Shown here one piece after another: positions 1-7,758 of a stretch of DNA of 64,000 bases (positions are counted from its first letter, which is position 1; each line of letters opens with the position of its first letter). Origin of the DNA: Mycoplana azooxidifex (lineage in GTDB: Bacteria > Pseudomonadota > Alphaproteobacteria > Rhizobiales > Rhizobiaceae); NCBI RefSeq assembly GCF_014196765.1, contig NZ_JACIEE010000009.1, forward strand, positions 124,001-188,000, written 5' to 3'. Under the pieces are notes generated by a model. That model had not been told where the DNA came from. It worked only from the letters and a program-made list of their open reading frames with translations, and made no database searches. The translations under genes and the position numbers were made by a program.

Positions 1-662
1 CCGAAGCTCTCTGCCGCGTGTGCCAGCGACAGGATCGGGCGGATCTGCCCGCGCAGGAACAGGATCGAGATCGTCAGGAGCACGAGCGAGGCGCCCACCA
101 TCCAGACGAGGAAGATGTGAGTGTTGGAGGCGTAGGTGTGGTTGCGGCGGGCATAGACGCGCAGCGTCTTGTCCTCGGCGACGAGGATGCGGATCTCGAC
201 CAGGTCGCTGTCGCCGAGCGTGTCGATCCAGAAGGGAAGCCTGATCTGCTTCGTGATCTGGGCGCTGAGTATATGGTCGAGGATGTTGAAGAACGGCTTC
301 GGCTGCGGCGGCGGCAGATCGTTGCCCTTCTCGATGGCGATGTTGAGGTTCATCCGGTCGCGGGCGATGCGGACGATCTCGGCATTGGCGCTGCCATCGG
401 GGAAGGTGTCGATCAGGTCGATGATCGCGGCGATGTCGCGCGTGACCGCCATCGACAGCCGCTCCGTCACCAGTTGCCAGTGGCGCTCCATGAAGACGAA
501 GGCGACGACCGATTGCAGCAGTACCATCGGGATGATGATGATGAGCAGCGAACGCGTGTAGAGCCCGGTCGGCAGCCGCCGGCGCAGCCACTTGGCGACG
601 TTGCGCCAGCCTGCCAGCGGCGTCCGCTCGATTTCGCGCTTGAAGGTTTCGAAGGCTGTCAT
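1..662 (-). CDS. EnvZ-type sensor histidine kinase, N-terminal part (runs off the left edge)
   Basis: Inner-membrane sensor kinase expected to phosphorylate the response regulator encoded just upstream. About 220 residues are present. A basic N-terminus is followed by a first membrane segment (about residues 35-57, rich in I, V and L), a periplasmic domain of about 125 residues, and a second membrane segment (about 190-207) leading into the start of a HAMP-like linker. The dimerisation/phosphoacceptor and ATPase domains lie outside the window. The ATG at 662 was chosen because an ATG just upstream stops after seven codons. It follows the regulator stop by 41 nt, so the order is marR, response regulator, kinase. 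The signal sensed is unknown. Confidence 0.85.
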   Translation of the reverse strand, partial: MTAFETFKREIERTPLAGWRNVAKWLRRRLPTGLYTRSLLIIIIPMVLLQSVVAFVFMERHWQLVTERLSMAVTRDIAAIIDLIDTFPDGSANAEIVRIARDRMNLNIAIEKGNDLPPPQPKPFFNILDHILSAQITKQIRLPFWIDTLGDSDLVEIRILVAEDKTLRVYARRNHTYASNTHIFLVWMVGASLVLLTISILFLRGQIRPILSLAHAAESF

Positions 663-703
663 GTCGCGGGTCGCCGTTTCATTCTCTCCACCGGCCTGTG
701 CTG

Positions 704-1405
704 CTACTCGATGCTCAGCCTGTAGCCGATGCCGCGCACCGTCTGCAGCCAGACGGGATTGGTCGGATCGTCCTCGATCTTGCGCCGCAGGCGGTTGATC
801 TGGACGTCGATCGTTCGTTCGCCGACGTCGGTCTCCTCGCCGATCAGTTCGTGGCGCGGTATGGTCTCGCCGGCGCGCAGCGAAAAGAGCAGCATGATCT
901 CCTGCTCACGGTCGGTCAGCCGGATCGGATCGCCGCCGCGCTTGAGTTCCTTGCGCACGATAGAGAAGGTGTATGGCCCGAACATGACCTGCTCGATCTT
1001 CGGCGTGGCGGGCTGGGCGTTGCGCTTGAGGATGTTGTTGACGCGCAGGACCAGTTCGCGCGGCTCGAAGGGCTTGGCGAGGTAGTCGTCGGCGCCGGCC
1101 TCCAGCCCCTCGATGCGCGCCATCGTCTCCGTCAGTGCCGTCAGCATGATGATCGGTATGTTGCGGATCGCGCGCAGGCTCTGGGTCAATTGCAGGCCGG
1201 TCTCGCCCGGCATCATCACGTCCATGACGATCAGGTCGAAGTCGAGGCCATCCAGCCTGCGGCGCGCCTCGTCGGCGTCGCCGGCGACGGTGACGCGAAA
1301 TCCTTCACCAACCAGGTAGCGGCTGAGAAGTTCGCGGATGCGCTTGTCGTCGTCGACGATCAGGAGGTGGGCGGCGTCGTCGGAGGGCCTGTCTTGCATC
1401 GTCAT
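704..1405 (-). CDS. OmpR/PhoB-family response regulator
   Basis: Cytoplasmic two-component transcription regulator of 233 residues. The receiver domain (about 10-125) shows the acidic pair in LIVDDDKR, the phosphoacceptor Asp in LIVMDVMMPG, the Thr in MLTALTE and the Lys in DDYLAKPF. The C-terminal half (about 140-230) is a winged-helix DNA-binding domain ending in VRGIGYRL, typical of OmpR/PhoB proteins. It begins 15 nt after the marR stop and precedes the sensor kinase, so the three genes are probably cotranscribed. The regulon is not evident; the divergent ilvE gene is a possible but unproven target. Confidence 0.93.
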   Translation of the reverse strand: MTMQDRPSDDAAHLLIVDDDKRIRELLSRYLVGEGFRVTVAGDADEARRRLDGLDFDLIVMDVMMPGETGLQLTQSLRAIRNIPIIMLTALTETMARIEGLEAGADDYLAKPFEPRELVLRVNNILKRNAQPATPKIEQVMFGPYTFSIVRKELKRGGDPIRLTDREQEIMLLFSLRAGETIPRHELIGEETDVGERTIDVQINRLRRKIEDDPTNPVWLQTVRGIGYRLSIE

Positions 1406-1420
1406 TTTCGTCTGTCCCGG

Positions 1421-1909
1421 TTACTCTTGGCGCGCGTTCTGCATTCCGGCGAGGAAACGTGTCACGGCCTTGCGGTCTTCCACGCTCATTCCCTCGAAGG
1501 CGCGCTCGATGCGCTCCTGCTGCGGCTGCGCCAGCGCCAGCGCCAGATCGCGGCCGGACTGCGTCGGATACAGCTTGCGCTGCCTGCGGTCCTCCGGGCC
1601 GGCCACCTGGCGAATATAGCCCGAATCGATCAGTTGTTTCAAAACCCGCGCAAGACTCTGCTTGGTGATCTTGAGCGTTTCGAGCAGGTCGGCCACCGTC
1701 AGCCCCGGCTCGCGGTTGACGAAGTGGACGACACGATGGTGCGCGCGCCCGAAGCCGCTGCTCTCGAGGATGGCGTCGGGGTCGGAGATGAAGTCCCGAT
1801 AGGCGAAGAAGAAGCCCTCGATGATCTCGAAGTCGATGCCGCCTTCGCCGGTCAAAGGCTGGTCGCAGAACTCGATCGTCGCCTTGCGTTCCGAAGTCAA
1901 TCGTCCCAC
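1421..1909 (-). CDS. MarR-family transcriptional regulator
   Basis: Dimeric winged-helix regulator of 162 residues. The HTH and wing lie around residues 70-115 (TVADLLETLKITKQSLARVLKQ followed by GPEDRRQRKL, the usual DxRxxxL wing). The start is GTG at 1909, preceded by AGGAAAGGAA; an ATG ten bases upstream is out of frame and stops after six codons. It heads the operon with the two-component genes and diverges from ilvE. A perfect inverted repeat lies 44 bp in front of its start and is the obvious candidate operator for autoregulation. The ligand is unknown. Confidence 0.9.
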   Translation of the reverse strand: MGRLTSERKATIEFCDQPLTGEGGIDFEIIEGFFFAYRDFISDPDAILESSGFGRAHHRVVHFVNREPGLTVADLLETLKITKQSLARVLKQLIDSGYIRQVAGPEDRRQRKLYPTQSGRDLALALAQPQQERIERAFEGMSVEDRKAVTRFLAGMQNARQE

Positions 1910-1952
1910 GCGGTCATTTCCTTTCCTCGCAGCAGCACTTCGCGCAACATCC

Positions 1953-1987
1953 GTAAAAATATGTCAGCGTTGTTGACATATTTTTAC
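1953..1987. promoter_or_regulatory. Perfect 14-bp inverted repeat, candidate MarR operator
   Basis: GTAAAAATATGTCA, a 7-nt spacer, then its exact reverse complement. It is AT-rich in a GC-rich background and lies between the divergent marR operon and ilvE. The right arm contains TTGACA (1973-1978), a -35-like box reading toward ilvE. The symmetry and position fit a dimeric regulator site; assignment to the adjacent MarR protein is inference. Confidence 0.7.
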
Positions 1988-2175
1988 ACTCTTGATAGGC
2001 GTTGTCCACAACTTGCCGACGGCCCCTCGTATCCGTCGCGCCGAAGCGGTCTTCCCGTTCTCACCGGCGCTTCCGGCGCTGTTGGCAAGGCAGTATCATG
2101 CCTGTTTCTGGTTAGACCGTATCGGGCAGCAAAATCAACATCAAGAACGGCCCTTCGGGCCGGGAGGATAGCATC

Positions 2176-3063
2176 ATGGCGGTTCCCTTCGATCAAATGG
2201 AAGGCCAGATCTGGTTCAACGGCGAATTCGTCGACTGGGCGGACGCGAAGATCCACGTGCTGACGCATGGGCTGCACTATGCCAGTGCCGTGTTCGAGGG
2301 CGAGCGCGCCTATGGCGGGCGCATCTTCAAGCTGACGGAGCACAACCGGCGCCTGCACCGGTCTGCCGAGATCCTCGGCTTCAAGATCCCCTATCCGGTC
2401 GAGGAACTGGATGCGGCGAGCGTCGAGCTTCTCAAGCGGCAGGGCTTCTCGGAAGCCTATGTGCGCCCGGTCGCGTGGCGCGGATCGGAGATGATGGGCG
2501 TTTCGGCGCAGCAGAACCGGATCAACGTCGCGATCGCCATCTGGCAGTGGGGCAGCTACTTCAATCCGGCCGAGAAGCTGAAAGGCATCCGCCTCGACAT
2601 CGCCGAGTACCGCAGGCCGGACCCGAGGACGGCGCCGTGCGAATCCAAAGCCGCCGGCCTCTACATGATCTGCACGATCTCCAAGCATGCCGCGGAAGCC
2701 AAGGGCTATGCGGATGCGATGATGCTCGACTATCGCGGCCAGGTGGCCGAGGCGACCGGGGCCAACATCTTCTTCGTCAAGGACGGCGTCATCCACACGC
2801 CGACGCCGGATTGCTTCCTGAACGGCATCACCCGTCAGACGGTGATCGAGCTTGCTAAGCGCCGCGGCTACCAGGTCGTCGAACGGGCGATCATGCCCGA
2901 CGAACTGGACGGCTTCAGCGAGTGCTTCCTGACGGGCTCGGCCGCCGAGGTGACACCGGTGTCGGAAATCGGGCCCTACCGCTTCACCCCGGCTGCGATC
3001 TGCGAGACGCTGATGAACGACTACATGCGCGAGGTCCATCCGGTCGCCGCTGCGGCGGAGTAG
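2176..3063 (+). CDS. ilvE: Branched-chain amino acid aminotransferase
   Basis: PLP-dependent fold-type IV transaminase of 295 residues. It interconverts leucine, isoleucine and valine with their 2-oxo acids using glutamate/2-oxoglutarate. Visible family signatures include the early HVLTHGLHYA segment, the Lys in ESKAAGLYM (probable Schiff-base lysine) and the C-terminal TGSAAEVTPV phosphate-binding stretch. The ATG is preceded by GGGAGGA. It stands alone, diverging from the marR operon across the palindrome at 1953, and ends at a clear hairpin terminator. D-amino-acid transaminase is the alternative in this fold, but length and motifs favour IlvE. Confidence 0.93.
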   Translation: MAVPFDQMEGQIWFNGEFVDWADAKIHVLTHGLHYASAVFEGERAYGGRIFKLTEHNRRLHRSAEILGFKIPYPVEELDAASVELLKRQGFSEAYVRPVAWRGSEMMGVSAQQNRINVAIAIWQWGSYFNPAEKLKGIRLDIAEYRRPDPRTAPCESKAAGLYMICTISKHAAEAKGYADAMMLDYRGQVAEATGANIFFVKDGVIHTPTPDCFLNGITRQTVIELAKRRGYQVVERAIMPDELDGFSECFLTGSAAEVTPVSEIGPYRFTPAAICETLMNDYMREVHPVAAAAE

Positions 3064-3072
3064 GGCGGATTG

Positions 3073-3100
3073 AAAAGGCGGCACGTTCGCGCCGCCTTTT
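3073..3100 (+). terminator. Hairpin terminator after ilvE
   Basis: A 10-bp perfect stem (AAAAGGCGGC / GCCGCCTTTT) with an 8-nt loop, ending in four T residues, 9 nt after the ilvE stop. The A-rich left arm could also stop transcription arriving from the minus-strand gene to the right. Confidence 0.8.
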
Positions 3101-3131
3101 CACGGGTCTGATGTGTTCAGTCGGCCCCGGC

Positions 3132-3401
3132 TCAGGCCTGCTTGCGGCCGAGCAGGCTGCCTGCGATCGCCTGCAGGACGCCACCGCCGATCAGGCCGCC
3201 CAGCGCATTGGCGACGAGCACGGACAGGCCGGCCTCGCCGCCCACCGCCTGCAGCAGCAGGCCGCCGCCGACACCGCCGATTGCGCCCACGATCGTGCGC
3301 ACGATGACGCTGGTCGCCTGCTGTTTCAGCATGGCACCCACGGCGTTGCCGCCGACCGCGCCGCTGATGAGCTGTGTGATGAGTGGCATCAATGCTTCCA
3401 T
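3132..3401 (-). CDS. Small glycine-rich membrane protein of unknown function
   Basis: Predicted protein of 89 residues, starting at the ATG at 3401 behind a GGGGGGA ribosome-binding site. It is almost entirely apolar: repeated Gly-Gly-Ala-Val-Gly type segments (for instance around AVGGNAVGA, GGVGGGLLLQAVGG and ALGGLIGGG) and a short charged tail (GRKQA). This looks like two or three glycine-zipper-like membrane helices. Similar small proteins are common in rhizobial genomes, but no function is recognised. A longer in-frame extension upstream has no ribosome-binding site and atypical composition, so it was not used. Confidence 0.7.
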   Translation of the reverse strand: MEALMPLITQLISGAVGGNAVGAMLKQQATSVIVRTIVGAIGGVGGGLLLQAVGGEAGLSVLVANALGGLIGGGVLQAIAGSLLGRKQA

Positions 3402-3614
3402 GTGCAGTCCCCCCGTTCGGGTCGTGCCGGAAGCGCGTCGAGACCTTCCGGCGACGAACACGTGAAGCTGGCAGGCCCCCTCCCGGGCGGCCGAATCGCC
3501 AGTGCCGATACCCTCGGCACACGTATGGTGGTTGCGAAATTGCAAGCTGTCAATTTTTCAGTGTTTTTCGGCGTGGCAGGCCTGTTTTCAAGCGGCGGTA
3601 GGCAGACGCGCAGA

Positions 3615-3636
3615 TGCCCGGGGCAGGCCCCGGGCA
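3615..3636 (-). terminator. GC-rich hairpin downstream of hppD
   Basis: TGCCCGGGGC and its exact complement separated by 2 nt, about 30 nt beyond the hppD stop on the minus strand. There is no T-run, so it is either a weak or factor-assisted terminator or an mRNA 3' end stabiliser. Confidence 0.4.
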
Positions 3637-3667
3637 CGGCGACGGAAGCAGGCGTGAAGTCCGACTT

Positions 3668-4777
3668 CTATTCGGCTGCGTCGTTGAAGACGCCGCGGCG
3701 GATCTGGTCCTCCTCGATCGATTCGAACAGGGCCTTGAAGTTGCCTTCGCCGAAACCTTCGTCACCCTTGCGCTGGATGAACTCGAAGAAGATCGGGCCT
3801 ATGACGGTCTTTGAGAAGATCTGCAAGAGGATCTTCGTCGTGCCGCCGTCGACCACGCCTTCGCCGTCGATCAGGATGCCGTGCTTCCTCAGCCGGTGTA
3901 GCGGCTCATCGTGGTCGTGGACGCGGTTCTGCGACTTCTCGTAGTAGGTCTCCGGTGGGCCGGGCATGAATTTCAGGCCGTTCTCGGCCAGCCGGTCGGT
4001 CGCGTCGTAGATCTCATCGGTGCCGACGGCGATGTGCTGGATGCCTTCGCCGTTATACTTGCGCAGGTACTCTTCGATCTGGCTCCGGTCATCGGTCGAT
4101 TCGTTCAGCGGAATGCGGATCTTGCCGCAGGGCGAGGTGATCGCCCGCGAGACCAGCCCGCTCATCTTGCCGGCGATGTCGAAGAAGTGGATCTGCCGGA
4201 AGTTGAACAGTTCGCGGTAGAACGCCCACCACTTGTCCATGTTGCCGCGGAAGACGTTGTGGGTCAGGTGGTCGAGATAGTAGAAACCGACGCCGGCAGG
4301 CCTCGGGTTGGGCTCGCCGGTCCAGTCGAACTCGGCGTCATAGGCGGACCCCTTCTCGCCGTAGCGCTCGACGAAATAGAGCAGCGATCCACCGATGCCG
4401 ACGATCGCCGGTGCGTCGATGCACTTGTCGGTGCCGGTATATTCCTCCGCGCCCATCGACAAAGCGTGCTTCAGCGCATGCTGCGCATCGACGACGCGCC
4501 AGGCCATCGAGGGCGCGCAGGGGCCGTGCTTTTCGACGAAGCGCGCTGCAAACGAGCCCTTTTCGGCATTCAGGATGTAGTTGATGTCGCCCTGGCGCCA
4601 GACGGAGATGTCCTTCGTCCTGTGCTTTGCCACTTCCGCATAGCCCATGCGGGTGAAGAGCTCGCGCAGCTTCTCCGGTTCGGGATGGGCGAATTCGACG
4701 AATTCGAAGCCGTCGGTGCCCGCCGGGTTCTCGGCGCTGATCACAGCCGGCGGTGCGTCGTGCGGGAAAGGTCCCAT
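3668..4777 (-). CDS. hppD: 4-hydroxyphenylpyruvate dioxygenase
   Basis: Non-haem Fe(II) dioxygenase that turns 4-hydroxyphenylpyruvate into homogentisate in tyrosine degradation. The 369-residue length is normal for bacteria. Two vicinal-oxygen-chelate domains are visible; the C-terminal one carries the metal ligands His170 (FYYLDHLTHNV), the His in EGIQHIAVGT and the Glu in GPIFFEFIQRKG. The ATG at 4777 has AGGAGGAGA in front of it; a longer frame exists upstream but crosses the promoter. It diverges from an Lrp-family gene, the usual arrangement for a regulator controlling this enzyme. Homogentisate 1,2-dioxygenase and the rest of the pathway are not in the window. Confidence 0.95.
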   Translation of the reverse strand: MGPFPHDAPPAVISAENPAGTDGFEFVEFAHPEPEKLRELFTRMGYAEVAKHRTKDISVWRQGDINYILNAEKGSFAARFVEKHGPCAPSMAWRVVDAQHALKHALSMGAEEYTGTDKCIDAPAIVGIGGSLLYFVERYGEKGSAYDAEFDWTGEPNPRPAGVGFYYLDHLTHNVFRGNMDKWWAFYRELFNFRQIHFFDIAGKMSGLVSRAITSPCGKIRIPLNESTDDRSQIEEYLRKYNGEGIQHIAVGTDEIYDATDRLAENGLKFMPGPPETYYEKSQNRVHDHDEPLHRLRKHGILIDGEGVVDGGTTKILLQIFSKTVIGPIFFEFIQRKGDEGFGEGNFKALFESIEEDQIRRGVFNDAAE

Positions 4778-4832
4778 GGCATTCTCCTCCTCGAATTGCC
4801 GGTTCGATCGGAAGTATGCGCCGAACGCGCTG

Positions 4833-4890
4833 CATGATGTTTGCAAAGTCGGTGGTCAATCGGCCTATTGTGACGTATTTTTGCATGCAA
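4833..4890. promoter_or_regulatory. Divergent hppD/lrp promoter region with TTGCATGCAA palindrome
   Basis: The 134-bp space between hppD and the Lrp-family gene is AT-rich. It holds a perfect 10-bp palindrome TTGCATGCAA (4881-4890) and a looser TGCA-N7-TGCA element (4831-4845). TTGACC (minus strand, 4859-4854) could be a -35 box for hppD. Binding by the adjacent Lrp protein is inferred from position only. Confidence 0.45.
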
Positions 4891-4911
4891 TGATGGATTG
4901 GAGGCGAAATC

Positions 4912-5370
4912 ATGCACCTCGACGCAGTCGATCGAAAATTGCTGGCGCTTTTGCAGCAGGATGCGCGCCTGACCAACAACGAAATCTCGGAGCGCATCAA
5001 CCTGTCGCCGTCGCAGTGCTCGCGGCGGCGCGCGCGGCTGGAGGAGGAGGGCATCATCCGGGCCTACCGGGCCGAACTCGACCGCGAGAAGCTCGACCTC
5101 GGCATCGTCATCATCGTGACGGTAACGCTCGCCACGCACAATCGCGACAATGCCCAGCGCTTTGCCCGGCTCATCTCCAGCCTGCCGGAGGTTCTGGAGG
5201 CATTTTCTCTGACGGGGGAGATGGACTACATCATCAAGGTGGTGGTGCCGAACCTGAAGGCGCTGTCGGCCTTCGTCAACGACGTGCTCCTGCCGCACGA
5301 GTCCGTTTCGCACGTGAAGACGGCGATCGTGCTCGACACGCTGAAGGAGACGACGGCGCTTCCCGTCTGA
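4912..5370 (+). CDS. Lrp/AsnC-family regulator, probable controller of hppD
   Basis: Feast/famine transcription regulator of 152 residues. The N-terminal HTH (about 4-60) contains LDAVDRKLLALLQQDARLT followed by NLSPSQCSRRRARLEE. The C-terminal RAM/effector domain (about 70-145) includes LTGEMDYIIKVVVPNL. It diverges from hppD with only 134 bp between them, which suggests control of aromatic amino-acid degradation. The effector is likely an aromatic amino acid or keto acid, but this is inferred from context. Confidence 0.9.
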   Translation: MHLDAVDRKLLALLQQDARLTNNEISERINLSPSQCSRRRARLEEEGIIRAYRAELDREKLDLGIVIIVTVTLATHNRDNAQRFARLISSLPEVLEAFSLTGEMDYIIKVVVPNLKALSAFVNDVLLPHESVSHVKTAIVLDTLKETTALPV

Positions 5371-5503
5371 TCGCCCCGTCTGAGCCCATCGAATAGATTG
5401 CTGTTCCTGTCCGTGTTTCCAGCGGAACAGAACGGCCCGGATCGTCGTTGTAGGTTGCATTCAGTCAATCAGGCACCGTCATCGGGTCGAAGGAACAGGG
5501 TCA

Positions 5504-5683
5504 ATGGAAAATCGGAAGCTTGCAGAGGGCGGTGCCGTTGCAGTTCGGCTGCGCGCAGTAGTCTACGCCTACGCTCTTGCCAACATCGCCGTCGTGGCGC
5601 TGCTTCTGTCGACGGTGACGCCCGCCCCGATCGCCGTCGCCGGCCAGACCGCGGCGATGCAGCAGGTCGCCAGCGCGCGCTGA
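5504..5683 (+). CDS. Small membrane protein of 59 residues
   Basis: Short reading frame with an AAGGAACAGGG ribosome-binding site directly in front of its ATG. The product has a basic N-terminus (residues 1-17, with K and R), one hydrophobic helix of about 22 residues (VVYAYALANIAVVALLLSTV) and a short polar/alanine-rich tail. Predicted as a single-pass membrane protein or a secreted peptide. No family recognised. It lies between the Lrp gene and the MBL hydrolase, on the same strand as both. Confidence 0.55.
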   Translation: MENRKLAEGGAVAVRLRAVVYAYALANIAVVALLLSTVTPAPIAVAGQTAAMQQVASAR

Positions 5684-5789
5684 AAACGTCCGCCGGCCCG
5701 GTCCCTTGCGTGGTCTTGCCATCGACCGTGGCATCCGGGGCCGGGAGCGGCTATATGCGGGGTCAGCACCAATTCCCAGCGAGGACCCC

Positions 5790-6437
5790 ATGGGCATGCT
5801 TCAGGCGGGCATCATCCCCGTCACCCCCTTCCAGCAGAACTGCACGATCTTGTTCGACATGGACACCAAGGAAGGCGTGATCGTCGATCCGGGCGGCGAC
5901 GTCGAGACGATCGTCGACGTGGTGCAGAAGAACGGGATCGCGCTGAAGGCCATCTGGCTGACGCATGGCCACCTCGACCACGCCGGCGGGGCGAAGGAAC
6001 TCAAGGAGGCGCTCGGCCTCGACATCGTCGGCCCGCACAAGGACGACCTGCCGCTGCTGCAGCGCATGGAGACGCAGGCCGAGAAATTCGGTGTCGCCAT
6101 GAAGGTGCAGAACGTCGTTCCCGACCGCTGGCTCGAGGATGGCGACCGTGTTTCCTTCGGCGAACACGAGTTCGAGGTCTACCACACGCCCGGCCATGCG
6201 CCGGGTCACGTGATCTTCTTCAACCGTAAGCAGAATTTCGCCCATCTGGGCGACGTGCTGTTCCGCGGTTCGGTCGGCCGGACCGACCTGCCGGGCGGCG
6301 ACGAAAAGGTGCTGCTCGCCTCGATCCGCGACAAGGTGCTGCCGCTCGGCGACGACGTCGGCTTCATCTGCGGCCATGGCCCAGGCGGCAAGATCGGCGA
6401 GGAGCGGCTGACCAATCCCTTCCTGCGCGGCATCTGA
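5790..6437 (+). CDS. MBL-fold metallohydrolase, glyoxalase II-like (YcbL type)
   Basis: Metallo-beta-lactamase-fold hydrolase of 215 residues. The dinuclear metal motif THGHLDHAGG is near residue 65, with further ligands in HTPGHAPGH and FAHLGDVLF and the late Gly-His of ICGHGPGG. Length and spacing match the short YcbL/glyoxalase II-like group rather than full hydroxyacylglutathione hydrolases. It may hydrolyse glutathione thioesters, but the substrate cannot be read from sequence. The ATG at 5790 follows GCGAGGA; the open frame extends upstream without a good start. A strong hairpin terminator follows the stop. Confidence 0.85.
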   Translation: MGMLQAGIIPVTPFQQNCTILFDMDTKEGVIVDPGGDVETIVDVVQKNGIALKAIWLTHGHLDHAGGAKELKEALGLDIVGPHKDDLPLLQRMETQAEKFGVAMKVQNVVPDRWLEDGDRVSFGEHEFEVYHTPGHAPGHVIFFNRKQNFAHLGDVLFRGSVGRTDLPGGDEKVLLASIRDKVLPLGDDVGFICGHGPGGKIGEERLTNPFLRGI

Positions 6438-6459
6438 ACGCCGCCGAAAGATGCAAAGT

Positions 6460-6491
6460 AAAAGGCGGATGGTTTCCCATCCGCCTTTTTT
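6460..6491. terminator. Bidirectional hairpin terminator
   Basis: AAAAGGCGGATGG, a 4-nt loop and CCATCCGCCTTTTTT, ending in six T residues. It sits between the MBL hydrolase and the convergent BA14K-like gene. The A-run on the left side would serve as a T-run on the minus strand, so it can terminate both. Confidence 0.85.
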
Positions 6492-6513
6492 CCTGCGTAC
6501 TACCGTGCCTGCC

Positions 6514-6936
6514 TCAGCCGGCGACGCAGAAGTGCTCCATCCCGTCATAGCCGACGAAGGTGCCGGACCGCGGGTTGAAGGAACGATAGGTGTTTTCGCA
6601 GAAGTCGTACCACTCCGGGCTCCAGGGCTCGAGCGTGCCGACGACCACCCTTTCGCGGTAGACGCGGCGAACCGGGCGGTATTCCGGCTCGACATAGACG
6701 CGGCGCGGCGGCGCGCGGTAGTAGCCGTCGTCATAGCGCGGGGTATTGGCGATCGCGTTGCCGACGATCACGCCGGTGACGAGGCCGGCAGCACCGGCTG
6801 CCCAGGCTGCGTCGTTGTTATGGTGGCGGCCGTGGCGCCAGTGATCGCGGTCGCGTGCCTCGGCGGCTCCGAAGGAGGAGAGCGTTGTCGCTGCCACTGC
6901 AAATGCCAGAACGGCCGACTTCAAGTATCTGTTCAT
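6514..6936 (-). CDS. Secreted BA14K-like protein
   Basis: Protein of 140 residues with a clear signal peptide (MNRYLKSAVLAFAVAATT, cleavage near AEA-RD). A His/Arg-rich segment (HWRHGRHH), a Gly/Ala stretch (WAAGAAGLVTGVIVGNAIA), a Tyr/Arg/Pro-rich region and a C-terminal conserved block follow. That block (WYDFCENTYRSFNPRSGTFVGYDG) is the hallmark of the rhizobial/Brucella BA14K family, whose founder is an immunogenic lectin-like protein. Predicted periplasmic or surface exposed. The start at 6936 was chosen over a longer frame because it begins the signal peptide. Function unknown. Confidence 0.8.
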   Translation of the reverse strand: MNRYLKSAVLAFAVAATTLSSFGAAEARDRDHWRHGRHHNNDAAWAAGAAGLVTGVIVGNAIANTPRYDDGYYRAPPRRVYVEPEYRPVRRVYRERVVVGTLEPWSPEWYDFCENTYRSFNPRSGTFVGYDGMEHFCVAG

Positions 6937-7031
6937 CTCATTCGTCCCTGGTTCTGATCGCGAACGTGCGACCATCCGATGCCGGTGATCCTAGGGGCAT
7001 GCCAATGAACGGGCGCTGAACGGAGCCGGGC

Positions 7032-7058
7032 AAAAAAAACCCGGCAAGGATGCCGGGT
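7032..7058 (-). terminator. Terminator of the cold-shock gene
   Basis: On the minus strand ACCCGGCATCCTTGCCGGGT is followed directly by eight T residues, about 27 nt after the csp stop. A textbook intrinsic terminator. Confidence 0.9.
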
Positions 7059-7084
7059 CGCAAAGAACTTGTTTGAAGACCGCC

Positions 7085-7300
7085 TCAGCCGGCGATCTGC
7101 AGGTTGACCGCCTTGGGGCCTTTGCCGCGGCGATCGGGTTCCGTTTCGAAGCTTACCTTCTGGTTCTCGGCGAGTCCGTTCAGGCCGGAGGCCTGTACGG
7201 CAGAGATGTGTACGAAGATATCCGCACCACCATTGTCGGGCTTGATGAAACCGAAGCCCTTTTCGGTGTTGAAGAATTTTACAGTGCCAGTTTCGGCCAT
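7085..7300 (-). CDS. CspA-family cold-shock protein
   Basis: Single OB-fold RNA/DNA-binding chaperone of 71 residues. The RNP1 motif (KGFGFIK) and RNP2 motif (DIFVHIS) are intact. It starts [10 protein letters not shown], the common alphaproteobacterial form. It acts by melting RNA structure in the cytoplasm, although not every member is cold-induced. A possible promoter at 7491-7520 would give a leader of about 185 nt, in line with the long leaders of csp mRNAs. Confidence 0.95.
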   Translation of the reverse strand: MAETGTVKFFNTEKGFGFIKPDNGGADIFVHISAVQASGLNGLAENQKVSFETEPDRRGKGPKAVNLQIAG

Positions 7301-7490
7301 GCGTCAGGTCCTTTTCTCTCTGCCCGATAGTTTGGCGGCGGGCAGCATTTCCGTTTGCCCCCGAGGGGGCGTGAGGCAGGCAGTTCCGATGTGAGGAAAG
7401 GGTCCTGTTTTACCGCAGCCAGCCAAGCGCTGTTCCTCTCATGGAACTTATCAGCACGGCTGCCCGGATTTTTATCGCGTCTCCGGCGCG

Positions 7491-7520
7491 CTATTATTGA
7501 AGGTCTTCCCATGTCCGCAA
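7491..7520 (-). promoter_or_regulatory. Possible csp promoter in the 458-bp gap before the gene
   Basis: Minus-strand TTGCGG, 18 nt, TAATAG. The gap 7301-7758 holds no convincing gene; it is more AT-rich than its surroundings around 7480-7570, and this pair of boxes is the best promoter candidate seen there. Start-site mapping would be needed to trust it. Confidence 0.3.
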
Positions 7521-7758
7521 ATTGCCCGAACACGGGAAGAGTGCTGTGTTTATCATTAATTGGCAAGCAAAAGTTTCGAACACTTCATGTGCCGCCTTGC
7601 TTTGGCGGCGTTTCAGCGGATAGGGCAATAGACTTGCAGCATTCCGGAACAGTTTCGCAGGCATCATAGCAACTATATTGAGCATGCAGCCCAATAACAC
7701 GGCCGGGGGACAGCAAAGGCCGGAGGGCTCTGGTTCACATGTTCAAGAAGGGTGCGAA

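Noticed and set aside
18-725. Plus-strand open frame of 235 residues at the left edge
   Set aside because: Antisense to the sensor kinase; composition is the Arg/Asp/Val-rich pattern of a shadow frame, and the opposite strand gives a coherent membrane kinase.
7494-7700. 68-residue minus-strand frame between csp and the DMT gene
   Set aside because: No ribosome-binding site and no coding-like composition; overlaps the probable csp promoter.
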